Origin: Methylobacterium iners
GTDB taxonomy: Bacteria; Pseudomonadota; Alphaproteobacteria; Rhizobiales; Beijerinckiaceae
Assembly (NCBI RefSeq): GCF_022179305.1
Contig: NZ_BPQP01000016.1
Coordinates: 62,001 to 126,000 of the forward strand
Direction: 5' to 3'
Length of the DNA: 64,000 nucleotides
Notes under the pieces: generated by a model
Seen by the model: only the letters and a program-made list of their open reading frames with translations
Database searches by the model: none
What the model was told of the DNA's origin: nothing
In this document: positions 36,010 through 44,795 of the stretch, piece by piece
How positions within the stretch are numbered: the stretch's first letter is position 1
How the letters are laid out: every line of letters begins with the position of its first letter
Program-made: the position numbers and the translations under genes

Positions 36010-36375
36010 ATGACGGATGGTGCGGTCGGCCGCATGCCGGGTTTGCTGCTGCGAATCGAGGGCGCCGCCGCGCTCGCCGGCGCGGTGTTCGCCTACGGGC
36101 AGCTCGGGTCGTCCTGGTGGCTGTTCGCCGGCCTCTTGCTGCTGCCGGACATCAGCATGCTCGGCTACCTGATCAATCTGAGGATCGGCGCGACGAGCTA
36201 CAACCTGGCCCACACCTACGCCGCGCCCGCCCTCCTGGCGGCCGCCGGCGTCGCGATCCCGGCCCTGCTACCGCTCGCCGCGATCTGGGCGGCGCATATC
36301 GGCATGGACCGGACTGTCGGCTACGGCCTGAAATACCCCGACGCCTTCAAGCACACTCACCTGAGCCGTTTCTGA
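36010..36375 (+). CDS. DUF4260 family membrane protein
   Basis: 121 residues from the ATG at 36010 (GGAG nine bases before). Four hydrophobic segments (about residues 14-30, 34-52, 64-80 and 83-97), with DISMLGYLINLRIGATSYNLAH and HIGMDRTVGYGLKYPDAFKHTHL, the DUF4260 hallmark. Function unknown. GTG codons at 35992 and 35995 are alternative starts. Confidence 0.8.
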   Translation: MTDGAVGRMPGLLLRIEGAAALAGAVFAYGQLGSSWWLFAGLLLLPDISMLGYLINLRIGATSYNLAHTYAAPALLAAAGVAIPALLPLAAIWAAHIGMDRTVGYGLKYPDAFKHTHLSRF

Positions 36376-36382
36376 GACGGGA

Positions 36383-37279
36383 TCAGGCCGCGAGGAAGCC
36401 TCTCAGCGCTTCCAGCGTGTCGGCTGGGTTCTGCTCGGCGGGGAAATGACCCGACGCCACGTCCACGGCGACGGCGTCCGGCGCGAAGGTGCGCTGCCAG
36501 GCTTGCAGCGGCGTTTCCCGGCTGCGATCGAGATAGTTGCTCGCGGCAAGGATCAGGGTTGGACAGGTGATCCGCCGGCCCTCGGCGAGGGCCGTCGCGT
36601 CGGCCTCGCGGTCGCGGGTCGCGCCGGCGCGGTAATCCTCGCAGAAGGCGTGGATGCGCTCGGGCACGTTCCAGTTCTGGCGGTAGAGGTGGAGGGCGGC
36701 GGGTGCGAAGGCCGCCAGGTCGCCCGTCCCGCTCCAGGCGCGCAGCAGGCCCTCGAAATAGGCGATCGGATCGCGCCCGATCTCGGCTTCCGCTCCCGCG
36801 CCAGCCAGGAAATCCCAGTGCGAGGTCTTGCGCGGCGGCCCCTCGATCCGCTCCCACTGCACCAGGGTCGGCACGATATCGAGAAGGGCGAGCCGCGCGA
36901 CCCGGCCCGGCTCGTCCAGCGCCAGACGGTAGCCGACGCGGGCGCCGCGATCGTGACCGGCGACCGCGAAATTGACGTGGCCCAGGCTCTCCATGATCGC
37001 CACGACCTCACGGGCGAGGGTGCGCTTCGCGTAAGCCTCATGGGCCGCGTCGCCCCGCGGTGCCTGCGACCAGCCGTAGCCCTTGAGGTCCAGGCAGACC
37101 ACCCGATGCGTCTCGGCGAGCGCGGGGGCGATCCGGTGCCAGCAGGCATGGGTCTGCGGGAAGCCGTGCAGGAGAAGGAGCGGCGGCCCCTCCTCCGGGC
37201 CACCGACCCGGGCGAAGTAGCGGCCGGCCGGAATGTCGATCCAGCGGGCGGCAAAGCCCGGAAACAGGTCGCTCGTCAT
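36383..37279 (-). CDS. Haloacetate (fluoroacetate) dehalogenase-like alpha/beta hydrolase
   Basis: 298 residues. The Asp nucleophile of GHDRGAR is Asp110, with Arg111 and Arg114 as the carboxylate clamp, acidic Asp134, halide-site residues His154-Trp155, Tyr216, and general base His278 (VASGHFPAEQNP). These correspond, from memory of the well-studied RPA1163 fluoroacetate dehalogenase, to its full catalytic set. Activity on fluoroacetate or chloroacetate is therefore plausible but not proven. The gene stands alone, next to the MoxR leader region on the other strand. Confidence 0.88.
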   Translation of the reverse strand: MTSDLFPGFAARWIDIPAGRYFARVGGPEEGPPLLLLHGFPQTHACWHRIAPALAETHRVVCLDLKGYGWSQAPRGDAAHEAYAKRTLAREVVAIMESLGHVNFAVAGHDRGARVGYRLALDEPGRVARLALLDIVPTLVQWERIEGPPRKTSHWDFLAGAGAEAEIGRDPIAYFEGLLRAWSGTGDLAAFAPAALHLYRQNWNVPERIHAFCEDYRAGATRDREADATALAEGRRITCPTLILAASNYLDRSRETPLQAWQRTFAPDAVAVDVASGHFPAEQNPADTLEALRGFLAA

Positions 37280-37470
37280 GATCGGCTCCAGGTCCCGCAG
37301 GGGGCGGCGATCCGGCGATATAGCGCCGGGCGACGCCGCAGGCAGTACCGGCGCGGCTGCGTCCACCCGCACAGATTTGATCGCGCGCAACGGGATTGAC
37401 GGGCGCCCCGGGCAAGGGGCACACCGAACATCCTGTGGGTCGCTTAAGAACCCGCCCTGAGGAGACGCGC

Positions 37471-37521
37471 ATGCTGCAGGATATCGCTGCCGCGAAGACC
37501 CCGCTCGGGCCGCGCCGTTGA
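37471..37521 (+). CDS. Possible 16-residue leader peptide before the MoxR gene
   Basis: ATG at 37471 with a good ribosome site (CTGAGGAG upstream), encoding MLQDIAAAKTPLGPRR and ending in TGA at 37519-37521, which overlaps the TTG of the MoxR gene (TTGA). This would couple translation. Alternatively it is the true N-terminus of MoxR displaced by a frameshift, because MoxR homologues often begin with MLQD-like sequence. Undecided. Confidence 0.4.
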   Translation: MLQDIAAAKTPLGPRR

Positions 37522-38525
37522 GCGGCTCCGTCCTTACCGATCGCCCGGCCGCCGCGAAGCCGGCCGACGACGCCCTGCGCGCCCGGGTGCTGGCCCTGCG
37601 CGACGGCCTGGAGCACGGGCTGATCGGCTGCCAGGGCCTCGTCGAGCGCCTCCTGATCGGCCTGCTGACGGGCGGCCATCTCCTCATCGAGGGCGCCCCG
37701 GGCCTGGCCAAGACCCGCGCCGTCAAGCGCCTGTCGGACGGGCTCGACGGCTCCTTCGCCCGCGTCCAGTGCACCCCCGACCTGATGCCGGCCGATCTCA
37801 CCGGCACCACGGTCTGGCGCCAGGATTCCGGCACCTTCGAGTTCCTGCCCGGTCCCCTGTTCCACTCGCTGATCCTCGTCGACGAGGTCAACCGCGCGCC
37901 GCCCAAAGTGCAGTCGGCCCTGCTCGAATCCATGGCCGAGGGCCAGATCACGGTGGCCGGCCACACCCACCCCCTGCCCGATCCCTTCATGGTGGTCGCG
38001 ACGCAGAACCCGATCGAGCACGCCGGCACCTTCCCCCTGCCCGAGGCGCAGCTCGACCGGTTCCTCCTCCACGTCGTGGTCGAGATGCCCGACGAGGCCT
38101 CGGAGCGGCGCATCCTCGACCTCGTCGAGGGCGAGCTGAACCATCATGCCGAGGCGATGCCGGTGACGCTTTCGGTGGACGAGATCCGGGCCGCCCGCGA
38201 GGCGGCGCTGAACGTCTATGTCTCGCCCGCGCTGAAGGATTATCTCGTGCGGCTCGTGGCAGGCACGCGCACGGATGCGGCCGCGCCGGACCTTCGCGCG
38301 GCGATCGAGCATCCGGCCTCGCCCCGCGGCACGCTGGCCCTGATGCTCGCGGGCAAGGCGCGGGCCTATCTCCACGGGCGCGACCACGTCATCCCCGAGG
38401 ACGTCTCGGAGCTGGCCGCCGACGCGCTGGCCCACCGCATCGGGCTGACCTGGCGGGCGGCGGCCGAAGGACAGACCTCGCGAAAAATCATCCGCGGCCT
38501 CGTCCAGCGGGTGCGGGCGCTCTGA
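37518..38525 (+). CDS. MoxR-family AAA+ ATPase
   Basis: 335 residues from TTG at 37518. Walker A is GAPGLAKTR near residue 60, a Walker B with LILVDEVNRAPPKVQ near 118, the sensor motif ATQNPIEHAGTFPLPEAQLDRF, and a C-terminal lid with arginine finger-type residues. MoxR ATPases act as chaperones that insert metals or assemble complexes with VWA proteins; here DUF58, two VWA proteins, a TPR protein and a BatD-like protein follow. Similar genes (mxaR etc.) serve methanol dehydrogenase, but this cluster is a separate paralogous set. Confidence 0.9.
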   Translation: MSGSVLTDRPAAAKPADDALRARVLALRDGLEHGLIGCQGLVERLLIGLLTGGHLLIEGAPGLAKTRAVKRLSDGLDGSFARVQCTPDLMPADLTGTTVWRQDSGTFEFLPGPLFHSLILVDEVNRAPPKVQSALLESMAEGQITVAGHTHPLPDPFMVVATQNPIEHAGTFPLPEAQLDRFLLHVVVEMPDEASERRILDLVEGELNHHAEAMPVTLSVDEIRAAREAALNVYVSPALKDYLVRLVAGTRTDAAAPDLRAAIEHPASPRGTLALMLAGKARAYLHGRDHVIPEDVSELAADALAHRIGLTWRAAAEGQTSRKIIRGLVQRVRAL

Positions 38526-38627
38526 GGGTGGCCGCGAGAGGTGCAGGCGCGGGACCTCTCTTCGCCCTTCTCGGGCTTGAGCGGTCACGCGCCCCACGAA
38601 CCCTTTCTGGAAGCGACCGCTTCCTCA

Positions 38628-38757
38628 CCAACCACTGTCATTCCGGGGCGCCGCAGGCGAACCCGGAGTCCATAACCGCCAACAGCGCTCCAGCCTGCCA
38701 GGTCAGCGGTTATGGATTCCGGGTTCTGCTACGCAGCCCCGGAATGACAGTGGTTGG
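38628..38757. repeat. Palindromic intergenic element, family 1, short form with extended arms
   Basis: The outer arms 38628-38648 and 38737-38757 are exact complements over 21 bases (core TGTCATTCCGGGG / CCCCGGAATGACA). The inner part has AACCCGGAGTCCATAACCGCC mirrored by AGCGGTTATGGATTCCGGGTT. It lies in the gap between the MoxR gene and the DUF58 gene. The longer perfect arms distinguish this copy. Confidence 0.88.
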
Positions 38758-38805
38758 CGCGAAGGGAGCAGCGATCCCGAAATCCGCACTGCCACGGTCA
38801 CGGCC

Positions 38806-39732
38806 ATGACCGGCACGGCCACCCCCGCCTCCGACCTGCATCCCGGCATCCACCTGTCGGGCGAGGCGCTGATGGGGTTGCGCCACCTCGCCCGGCGCGG
38901 GGTCTCCCCGGCGACGCGGACCATCGCGGGCCTGCCCGGCGGGATCGTGACGCGGCGGCGCGGGCGCGGCTCGGAGCCTGACGACGTCCGGCTCTGGTCA
39001 GAGGGGGACGACCGCCGCCATATCGACCGCAACGCCACCGCGCGCACAGGGGTACTGCACGTGCGCACCCACCATGACGAGCGCGACCGCGCCGTGGTGC
39101 TGCTCGCCGATTTCCGGCCTTCGATGCTGTTCGGCACGCGCCGCGCCCTGCGCTCCGTGGCGGCCGCCGAGGCGCTGGTGCTGCTCGGCTGGCGCATCGT
39201 CGGCGACGGCGGCCGGGTCGGGCTCGTGGCGGCGACGCCCGGCGGCCCCGTCGTGGTGCGGCCGGGAGGCGGCGAGCGGGCGATGACCGCGGTGACCGGG
39301 GCGCTCGCCCACGCCCACGGGGAGGCGCTCGCCGCGGCGGCGGGCGAGGACCCGCCGCTCGGGTCCCTCCTCACCCTGGCGCAGAGCCTGCTGCCCTCTG
39401 GCGGGCATCTCGTCATCGCCAGTGCGCTCGACGCGCCCGGCCCCGATTTCGAGTCCCTGCTGACGATTCTGGCCGAGCGCCTGTCGATCCGGCTGCTGCT
39501 CGTTAGCGACGCCTTCGAGCGGGCCCGGCCGCCCGGTTTCTACCCCTTCGCCACCCCCGACGGCCGGCGCGGCACCGTGCGGGCGGGCCGAAGCGCCGGC
39601 GCCGGCGCGGCGCCGCTGGACGAGCGTCTCGCCGACTACGCCCGCCGCGGCGTCGAGGGCCTGCGCCTCGACGTGGAGGCCGGCCCGGAGAGCTACGCGC
39701 CCCTGATGGAGCGGCTCGATGCGGTGCTGTGA
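38806..39732 (+). CDS. DUF58 domain protein
   Basis: 308 residues. DUF58 proteins are cytoplasmic VWA-related partners of MoxR ATPases. Visible features: RRGVSPATRTIAGLPG, then YxxGDDxRxIxxxxTARxGxLxVR-like SEGDDRRHIDRNATARTGVL near residue 66, and ADFRPSMLF as the metal-site-like motif. The gene follows the palindrome at 38628-38757 by 49 bases. The operon continues after a family 2 palindrome. The gene has no membrane segment. Confidence 0.85.
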   Translation: MTGTATPASDLHPGIHLSGEALMGLRHLARRGVSPATRTIAGLPGGIVTRRRGRGSEPDDVRLWSEGDDRRHIDRNATARTGVLHVRTHHDERDRAVVLLADFRPSMLFGTRRALRSVAAAEALVLLGWRIVGDGGRVGLVAATPGGPVVVRPGGGERAMTAVTGALAHAHGEALAAAAGEDPPLGSLLTLAQSLLPSGGHLVIASALDAPGPDFESLLTILAERLSIRLLLVSDAFERARPPGFYPFATPDGRRGTVRAGRSAGAGAAPLDERLADYARRGVEGLRLDVEAGPESYAPLMERLDAVL

Positions 39733-39744
39733 GGTGAGCATTTT

Positions 39745-39853
39745 CCCCTCCCCCTTGTGGGGAGGGGTCAGGGGTGGGGGTGGCTGGGCGACCCTGTGTC
39801 GAGGCCGGCGGAACCACCCCCACCTCCAACTCCTCCCCGCAAGGGGGAGGAGA
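39745..39853. repeat. Palindromic intergenic element, family 2
   Basis: CCCCTCCCCCTTGTGGGGAG at the left and CTCCTCCCCGCAAGGGGGAG at the right mirror each other, with GGGTGGGGGTGGCTGGGCG and CCACCCCCACC inside. It is 109 bases long, in the gap between the DUF58 and DUF4381 genes. The copy at 25002-25105 is the other member. Confidence 0.85.
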
Positions 39854-39864
39854 GGCATCGTACC

Positions 39865-40338
39865 ATGAACCCCGAGCTCGCCGCCGCCCTCGACAACCTT
39901 CGCGGCCTGCACCTGCCGGCCGATGCCGGCGGGGCGCTCCGGGGCGAGGTCGTGCTCGCCATCGCGCTGGGCTTCGCGGCAGCCCTGCTGGTCGGGCTCG
40001 TCCGCTACCTCCGCCTGCGGGCGCGCCGGACCGTCCGCCGCGCGGCTTTGCGGGAACTCGCCGCCACCCGTGACCTCGACCCGGAGGCCCGCCTCGTCGC
40101 CCAGGCCCGCCTCCTGCGCCGCCTCGCGCGCACGCTGGCAGGCGACGCGACCGCCGACGCGCGGGGGCGGGACTGGGCCGGGCTGCTCGACGGGCTGTTC
40201 CGGACCGAGTTCTTCACGAAGGGCGCGGGCCGCGTGCTGACCGACGGGCTCTACCGGAGGGAGACGGCCGACCCGGCCGCCATCGACGCCGAGCTCGGGC
40301 GCTTGTTCGCCCGGATCGGAGCCCGACGGCATGCTTAG
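39865..40338 (+). CDS. DUF4381 family membrane protein
   Basis: 157 residues with the start ATG at 39865 (AAGGGGGAGG upstream). After a polar start (MNPELAAALDNLRGLHLP) one membrane helix at residues 31-46 is followed by a cytoplasmic Arg/Leu-rich helical tail (LVAQARLLRRLARTLAGD). This is the form of the DUF4381 proteins located between DUF58 and VWA proteins in MoxR operons. It overlaps the first VWA gene by eight bases. Confidence 0.8.
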   Translation: MNPELAAALDNLRGLHLPADAGGALRGEVVLAIALGFAAALLVGLVRYLRLRARRTVRRAALRELAATRDLDPEARLVAQARLLRRLARTLAGDATADARGRDWAGLLDGLFRTEFFTKGAGRVLTDGLYRRETADPAAIDAELGRLFARIGARRHA

Positions 40339-41353
40339 CCAGCTCACCGCCTTCCTCTCCGCCTTCGACCTCGCGAGCCCGCTCGCCCTGCTGCTCCTGC
40401 CGCTGCCGCTCCTCGCCGCCCGCCTGATGCCGGCGGAGGCAGCGGGGGGAAGCGGGGCGCTGAAGGTGCCGCATTCCCTCGTCGCGGCGGCGGCGCGGGG
40501 CGAGAGCGTGGCGGCGCGCGGCCGCGCCCGGACCCTGCTGATCTGGACCCTCTGGGCCGCCCTCGTCGTGGCGCTCGCCGGGCCCCGCCTCGTCCTGCCC
40601 GCCACCGCCCTGCCGGCCTCGGGCCGGGAGATCATGATCGCGATGGACCTCTCCGGCAGCATGGAGCGGCGCGACTTCTCCCTCGACGGCGAGACGGTGT
40701 CGCGCCTCGCGGCGGTCAAGCGGGTGGGCGCCGACTTCATCCGGCGCCGGGCCGGCGACCGCATCGGGCTCGTCATCTTCGCCAACGAATCCTTCGTCTC
40801 GGCGAGCCCGAGCTTCGACACCGCCACCGTCGCGCGGGCGCTGGAGGACGCGCAGATCGGCCTCGTCGGGCGCTCGACGGGGATCGGCGACGGGCTCGGC
40901 CTCGCCCTGAAGCGGCTGGCCGCACCGGAGGGCGAAGGCAAGGGGGAGGGCGAGGGCACTCCGCCGGGGAATTCGAAGGTGGCGATCCTCCTCTCCGACG
41001 GCGCCAACAATGCCGGCCAGACGGTGCCCCGCGACGTGGCGGCGCTCGCCCGCGAACTCGGCATCAAGGTCTACACGATCGCGCTCGGTCCCCGCGATCT
41101 CGCCAATGCCGACGGCGAGCAGGACGTGGTCGACGTCGAGGCCCTGCGCGACATCGCGACGATCACCGGCGGCAAGGCCTTCCGGGTCAAGACCACCAAC
41201 GACCTCATCGCGGTGGCCGAATCCATCGACGAGCTCGAGGGCGGCCGGGCCAAGGCCCCGCCCGTGCCGCTCCGCCGCGACCTCTGGCCCTGGCCCGCGA
41301 CCCTGGCTCTCCTGTGCGCGGCGGCGCTCCTGGCGGCGAGGCGCGCGACATGA
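40331..41353 (+). CDS. VWA domain membrane protein (BatA-like)
   Basis: 340 residues: an N-terminal hydrophobic pair at about 12-30 and 68-85, then a VWA domain with MIDAS DLSGSMERRDF near residue 105 and the later VAILLSDGANN, ending in a C-terminal helix. It presents a metal-dependent protein-binding surface to the periplasm or cytoplasm for the MoxR system. Its stop overlaps the next VWA gene by four bases. Confidence 0.87.
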   Translation: MLSQLTAFLSAFDLASPLALLLLPLPLLAARLMPAEAAGGSGALKVPHSLVAAAARGESVAARGRARTLLIWTLWAALVVALAGPRLVLPATALPASGREIMIAMDLSGSMERRDFSLDGETVSRLAAVKRVGADFIRRRAGDRIGLVIFANESFVSASPSFDTATVARALEDAQIGLVGRSTGIGDGLGLALKRLAAPEGEGKGEGEGTPPGNSKVAILLSDGANNAGQTVPRDVAALARELGIKVYTIALGPRDLANADGEQDVVDVEALRDIATITGGKAFRVKTTNDLIAVAESIDELEGGRAKAPPVPLRRDLWPWPATLALLCAAALLAARRAT

Positions 41354-42279
41354 GCGGGCTCGACGCCTTCGCCCTGTTGCGGCCCTGGTGGATCGCGGCC
41401 CTGCCGATCATCGCCCTGCTGGCGCTGCGGGCGGCCTGGCGCTCGGCGCCGCTCGGCGACTGGACGCGGGCCGTCGACCCCGCCCTGATGAACCTGCTCA
41501 GCCGGCGCGGGGCGGTGCTCGGCGGGCGCCGCCAGGCGAACCTGATCGCGGCCGCGACCGCCGGGCTGATCGCGCTGGCGCTCACGGGGCCGGCCTTCGA
41601 GCGCCCGGACGCCAAGACCTTCCGCAACCTCGACGCGACGGTGGTCGTCCTCGACCTCTCGCGCTCCATCGCGGAGGGCGGACGCCTCAAGGACGCCCGC
41701 CAGCTTGCGCAGGGCGTCGCGGAGGCCGCGGGCACCCGCAGCGTCGCCGTGGTGATCTATGCGGGCGACGCCTATCTCGCCGTGCCGCCCACCACCGACC
41801 GCGACGCGCTGGGCTCCACGCTCTTCGCGCTCGACGGCGACGTGATCCCGGACCGCGGCAGCCATCCCGAGCGGGGCCTGGCGCTCGCCCGCCGCACGCT
41901 TGGCGAGGCCGGCGTCATCGCCGGAGACGTGGTGCTGATCAGCGACGGGGACGGGATCGGCGAGGCGGCGACCCGGGAGGCCGCCGCCATCCGCGACCGG
42001 GGCTGGCACCTGCACGCGGTCTTCGTGCCGGCCGGCACCGCCCTGCCCAAGGATGCGCCGCGGCCCGACCGCACCGCGCTCGAGCGGCTCGCGAGCACCG
42101 GCGCCGGCGTCACGGCCGATCTCGGCGCGCCCGGCGCCGTGCTCGACCGGGTCGGGGCCAGCACGGCCCAGCACCTCGCCGCGGGCGGCTACACGGTGCT
42201 GGCCTTCGTCGATGCCGGGCGCTGGCTGATCCTGCTCGCCCTCCTCCCCGCCCTCGTCCTCTTCCGCAGAAGCGCCTGA
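41350..42279 (+). CDS. VWA domain membrane protein (BatB-like)
   Basis: 309 residues with ATG at 41350 overlapping the previous stop. Two N-terminal membrane helices (residues 10-26 and 57-76), then VWA with MIDAS-like DLSRSIAEGG near residue 103 and VVLISDGDGIGEAA. A C-terminal hydrophobic helix ends the protein. It is the second VWA subunit of the operon. The pairing of two VWA proteins with a TPR protein is the Bat-operon pattern. Confidence 0.87.
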   Translation: MSGLDAFALLRPWWIAALPIIALLALRAAWRSAPLGDWTRAVDPALMNLLSRRGAVLGGRRQANLIAAATAGLIALALTGPAFERPDAKTFRNLDATVVVLDLSRSIAEGGRLKDARQLAQGVAEAAGTRSVAVVIYAGDAYLAVPPTTDRDALGSTLFALDGDVIPDRGSHPERGLALARRTLGEAGVIAGDVVLISDGDGIGEAATREAAAIRDRGWHLHAVFVPAGTALPKDAPRPDRTALERLASTGAGVTADLGAPGAVLDRVGASTAQHLAAGGYTVLAFVDAGRWLILLALLPALVLFRRSA

Positions 42280-42292
42280 TGAGGAACGCCTG

Positions 42293-43198
42293 ATGGCCGC
42301 CTCGGTCCTGCCCCTCGCGATCCCGCTCCCGCGCCGCTGGGACGTCGCCGCCCGCGTCGCAGGCCTCGTCCTCGTGGGCGCGGCGATCCTCGGCCTCGCC
42401 TTCGTCTCGCAGCCGCGCACGGCGCTCGGCCGCGGGCTGATGGCGATCGGCCTGCCCGGCATCGCCGTCCACGTGCTGACCGATCCGGCCTGGCGCGGCC
42501 CCGCCCTCTACCAGGCCGGGCGCTACGGGGAGGCGGTCGCGCTGTTCCGCGAGGGCGGCAAGCGCAACGCCTACAATCTCGGCAACGCGCTCGCGAAATC
42601 CGGCGACCTGCAGGGCGCGCTCGACGCCTACGACGCGGCGCTGAGCTACAACCCCCGCGACGCCGACGCGCAGGCCAACCGCTCCCTCGTCGCTAAGCTG
42701 ATCGCGGAGGGGCCGGACGATCCGGGCAAGGGCGGCGGCATCGCCAACGCCGTGGCGGTCACCGGCAACCGCTACGACAAGACCTCGAACAAGGACCCGG
42801 ACGACGAGGCCAAGGCGAGTTCGAGCGGCGAGGGCCTGGCCGGCAACAAGGAGGCGGGATCGAGCGCCTCGCTTCCCGGCAACAGCAAGGTCGCGCGACG
42901 GGGCAAGACCGAGCAGCAGAGCATCGATTCCGGCAAGGGCGAGGCCAGGGGCTCGGCGAGCGACGCCGCCGGGCGCGGGCGCACGGGTGCCGGTTCGGCC
43001 ATGGTGGCGGCCGCGCCCGAGAAGGAGGTCCGCCGGGTGACGAAGAGCTTCGAGGCCCACGAGGTCCGGCCGGACCGGCTCTGGCTCCAGACCCTGCCCG
43101 ACGATCCGGGCCGCTATCTCAAGCTGCGCATCAAGGCCGAGCACGCCGCCCGCGTCGAGGCCGGCACGGCGATGCCGGCGGGGAGCAACCCGTGGTGA
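42293..43198 (+). CDS. TPR-containing membrane protein (BatC-like)
   Basis: 301 residues. N-terminal membrane helix (residues 22-40), then a short TPR unit: YQAGRYGEAVALFREGGKRN, then AKSGDLQGALDAYDAALSYN. A low-complexity Ala/Gly/Ser region follows, and a conserved C-terminal part RLWLQTLPDDPGRYLKLRI. TPR proteins in Bat operons link the VWA subunits. The gene is 13 bases after the second VWA gene. Confidence 0.82.
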   Translation: MAASVLPLAIPLPRRWDVAARVAGLVLVGAAILGLAFVSQPRTALGRGLMAIGLPGIAVHVLTDPAWRGPALYQAGRYGEAVALFREGGKRNAYNLGNALAKSGDLQGALDAYDAALSYNPRDADAQANRSLVAKLIAEGPDDPGKGGGIANAVAVTGNRYDKTSNKDPDDEAKASSSGEGLAGNKEAGSSASLPGNSKVARRGKTEQQSIDSGKGEARGSASDAAGRGRTGAGSAMVAAAPEKEVRRVTKSFEAHEVRPDRLWLQTLPDDPGRYLKLRIKAEHAARVEAGTAMPAGSNPW

Positions 43199-43301
43199 GG
43201 GGGGTGAGCGGCGCCGCCCGCCCTCTCCTCCATCCGATCGAAGCCAGCGGAGTCACGGATCTGGCGATGGCCATCGCACGATGGCCCTCTTGCGCCTACA
43301 C

Positions 43302-43453
43302 TTGTCATCCCGGGGCCGCGCAGCAGAGCCCGGGACCCAGAGCCGCAGGTCGTGCTCCAGCTTGCCGCGTCGGCGGTTCTGGGTTCCGGGCTCGCCGGAG
43401 CCTGTCCTTGGACTGGCCGAAGGCCAGATCCGGGGGGCGCCCCGGAATGACAA
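43302..43453. repeat. Palindromic intergenic element, family 1, long form
   Basis: TTGTCATCCCGGGGC to GCCCCGGAATGACAA, 152 bases, identical in length to the copy at 22076-22227. Like that one it carries the extra module TTGGACTGGCCGAAGGCCAG before the right end. It fills the gap between the TPR and BatD genes. Confidence 0.88.
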
Positions 43454-43473
43454 GGGACAGTGGGTGGGAAGGA

Positions 43474-44742
43474 ATGCGCATTGTGCGCATCGTCCTGTTC
43501 ATCCTAACGGCTCTCCTCACCCTCCCCGCCCGTGCGGTCGAGCCCGGCGACCTCGCCCTGACCGTCACTCCCGAGCTCAACGGCAACGCCTCGCCCTTCT
43601 CTCGCGAGATGGTGCTCTTGCGCATCCGCGGGGTCTACCGCCCGCCGATCCTCTTGGAGGAGGTCATCCAGCCCTCGCTGGCGAATTTCAGCTGGACGCA
43701 GCTCGGGCGCGACCTCTGGTCGAAGACCCGCCTGCCCGACGGCCAGACGGCCATCGCCTTCGAGCGCGTGGTCGCGGTCTTCCCCCACCGCCCGGGCGAC
43801 TTCACCATCGAACCCTTCATCCACCGCCTGACGATCAACGATGCGGGGACCCGCACCGTGGTCGACGTGCGCTCGCCGCCGATCAGCCTGCCCGTCGCCA
43901 GCTGGACCAAGCCGACGGGCGGCCCCGACGCGAAGGACCCCTGGTGGCTGCCCGCGGCGGACGTGACCATCACCGATTCCTGGAGTCCCGAGCCAGAGAC
44001 CCTGAAGATCGGGGAATCGGCCCGGCGGATCGTCACGATCGAGGCCAAGGGCATGATCGCCGAGGGCCTGCCGCCCCGGCCCGTCATGCGCACGCGCGGC
44101 ATCCTCACCTTCGCCGGTCCCGTCACCCGCGAGACCATCCTCACGCCAGGAGGGCCGGTGGCGCGGGCGACCTACCAATGGGACGTGCGGCCGGCCATCG
44201 CCGACGTCATCCCGCTCGACGCCATCATGATCCCCTGGTTCGACACGGACACGCGCACCATGCGCGAGGCCGAGATCCCGGCCCGGCAGATCGGCGGCGG
44301 CCTGCCCGACCGGGACACGGACCTGCGGCCCCTCGATCCGGCCTCGCCGGCCATCGTCGCGGTGGCGGGGCTGGCGGCCTTCGGCCTCGGGTTGGTGCTG
44401 ATCGGCCTCGGCACGGGGGGGAGCCGCCCGCCGCGCCTGTGCCTCGACCGCCCGGTCCGGCAGGCCCTGGCCCGCGCTGCCAGGGAGGGCGACGCGACCG
44501 CGTTCCGGTCCGTGCTGGGCGGCGCGATGCAGGCGGAGCCCGAGCTCGCGAGGGCCTGGCGCGCCGATCCAGCCATCGCGGCCGGCCTCGACGCGCTGGA
44601 CCGAGCTGTCTACGGAACCGGAGGAGCCGCGCCGCCGGACCTCGCCGGCCTCGCTCGCGCCCTCTCGCGGCCGATCAGGGGACGGATCTCCGCGCCGGTC
44701 GAGGATCGCCTCGCCGCCCTCGACGGGCGGGGCACGCGCTAG
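43474..44742 (+). CDS. BatD-like periplasmic/membrane protein
   Basis: 422 residues with signal peptide MRIVRIVLFILTALLTLPARA (cleavage after ARA near residue 21). The start ATG at 43474 is preceded by GGGAAGGA. The periplasmic region has repeats typical of BatD (LGRDLWSKTRLPDGQTAIAF; IKIGESARRIVTIEAKGM-like). A membrane helix near residue 295 is followed by a short cytoplasmic helical domain. This is the last member of the MoxR/VWA operon. The paralogy to methanol-oxidation proteins is not tested. Confidence 0.83.
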   Translation: MRIVRIVLFILTALLTLPARAVEPGDLALTVTPELNGNASPFSREMVLLRIRGVYRPPILLEEVIQPSLANFSWTQLGRDLWSKTRLPDGQTAIAFERVVAVFPHRPGDFTIEPFIHRLTINDAGTRTVVDVRSPPISLPVASWTKPTGGPDAKDPWWLPAADVTITDSWSPEPETLKIGESARRIVTIEAKGMIAEGLPPRPVMRTRGILTFAGPVTRETILTPGGPVARATYQWDVRPAIADVIPLDAIMIPWFDTDTRTMREAEIPARQIGGGLPDRDTDLRPLDPASPAIVAVAGLAAFGLGLVLIGLGTGGSRPPRLCLDRPVRQALARAAREGDATAFRSVLGGAMQAEPELARAWRADPAIAAGLDALDRAVYGTGGAAPPDLAGLARALSRPIRGRISAPVEDRLAALDGRGTR

Positions 44743-44795
44743 GAGTTCCGGATCGTGGCGAGCGGCGGCGTGGACGAACCGGAAGTGGCGCACCT

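Noticed and set aside
42772-43002. Antisense frame in the TPR gene
   Set aside because: Shadow of a gene with low-complexity Ala/Gly/Ser codons.
43192-43473. Protein sequence in front of BatD
   Set aside because: It is read through the family 1 palindrome; the signal peptide starts at 43474 with a good ribosome site.
37518-44742. Identification of this operon as the methanol-oxidation mxa cluster
   Set aside because: MoxR, DUF58 and VWA genes occur also in general Bat-type operons, and no mxaF/J/G/I genes lie beside it.
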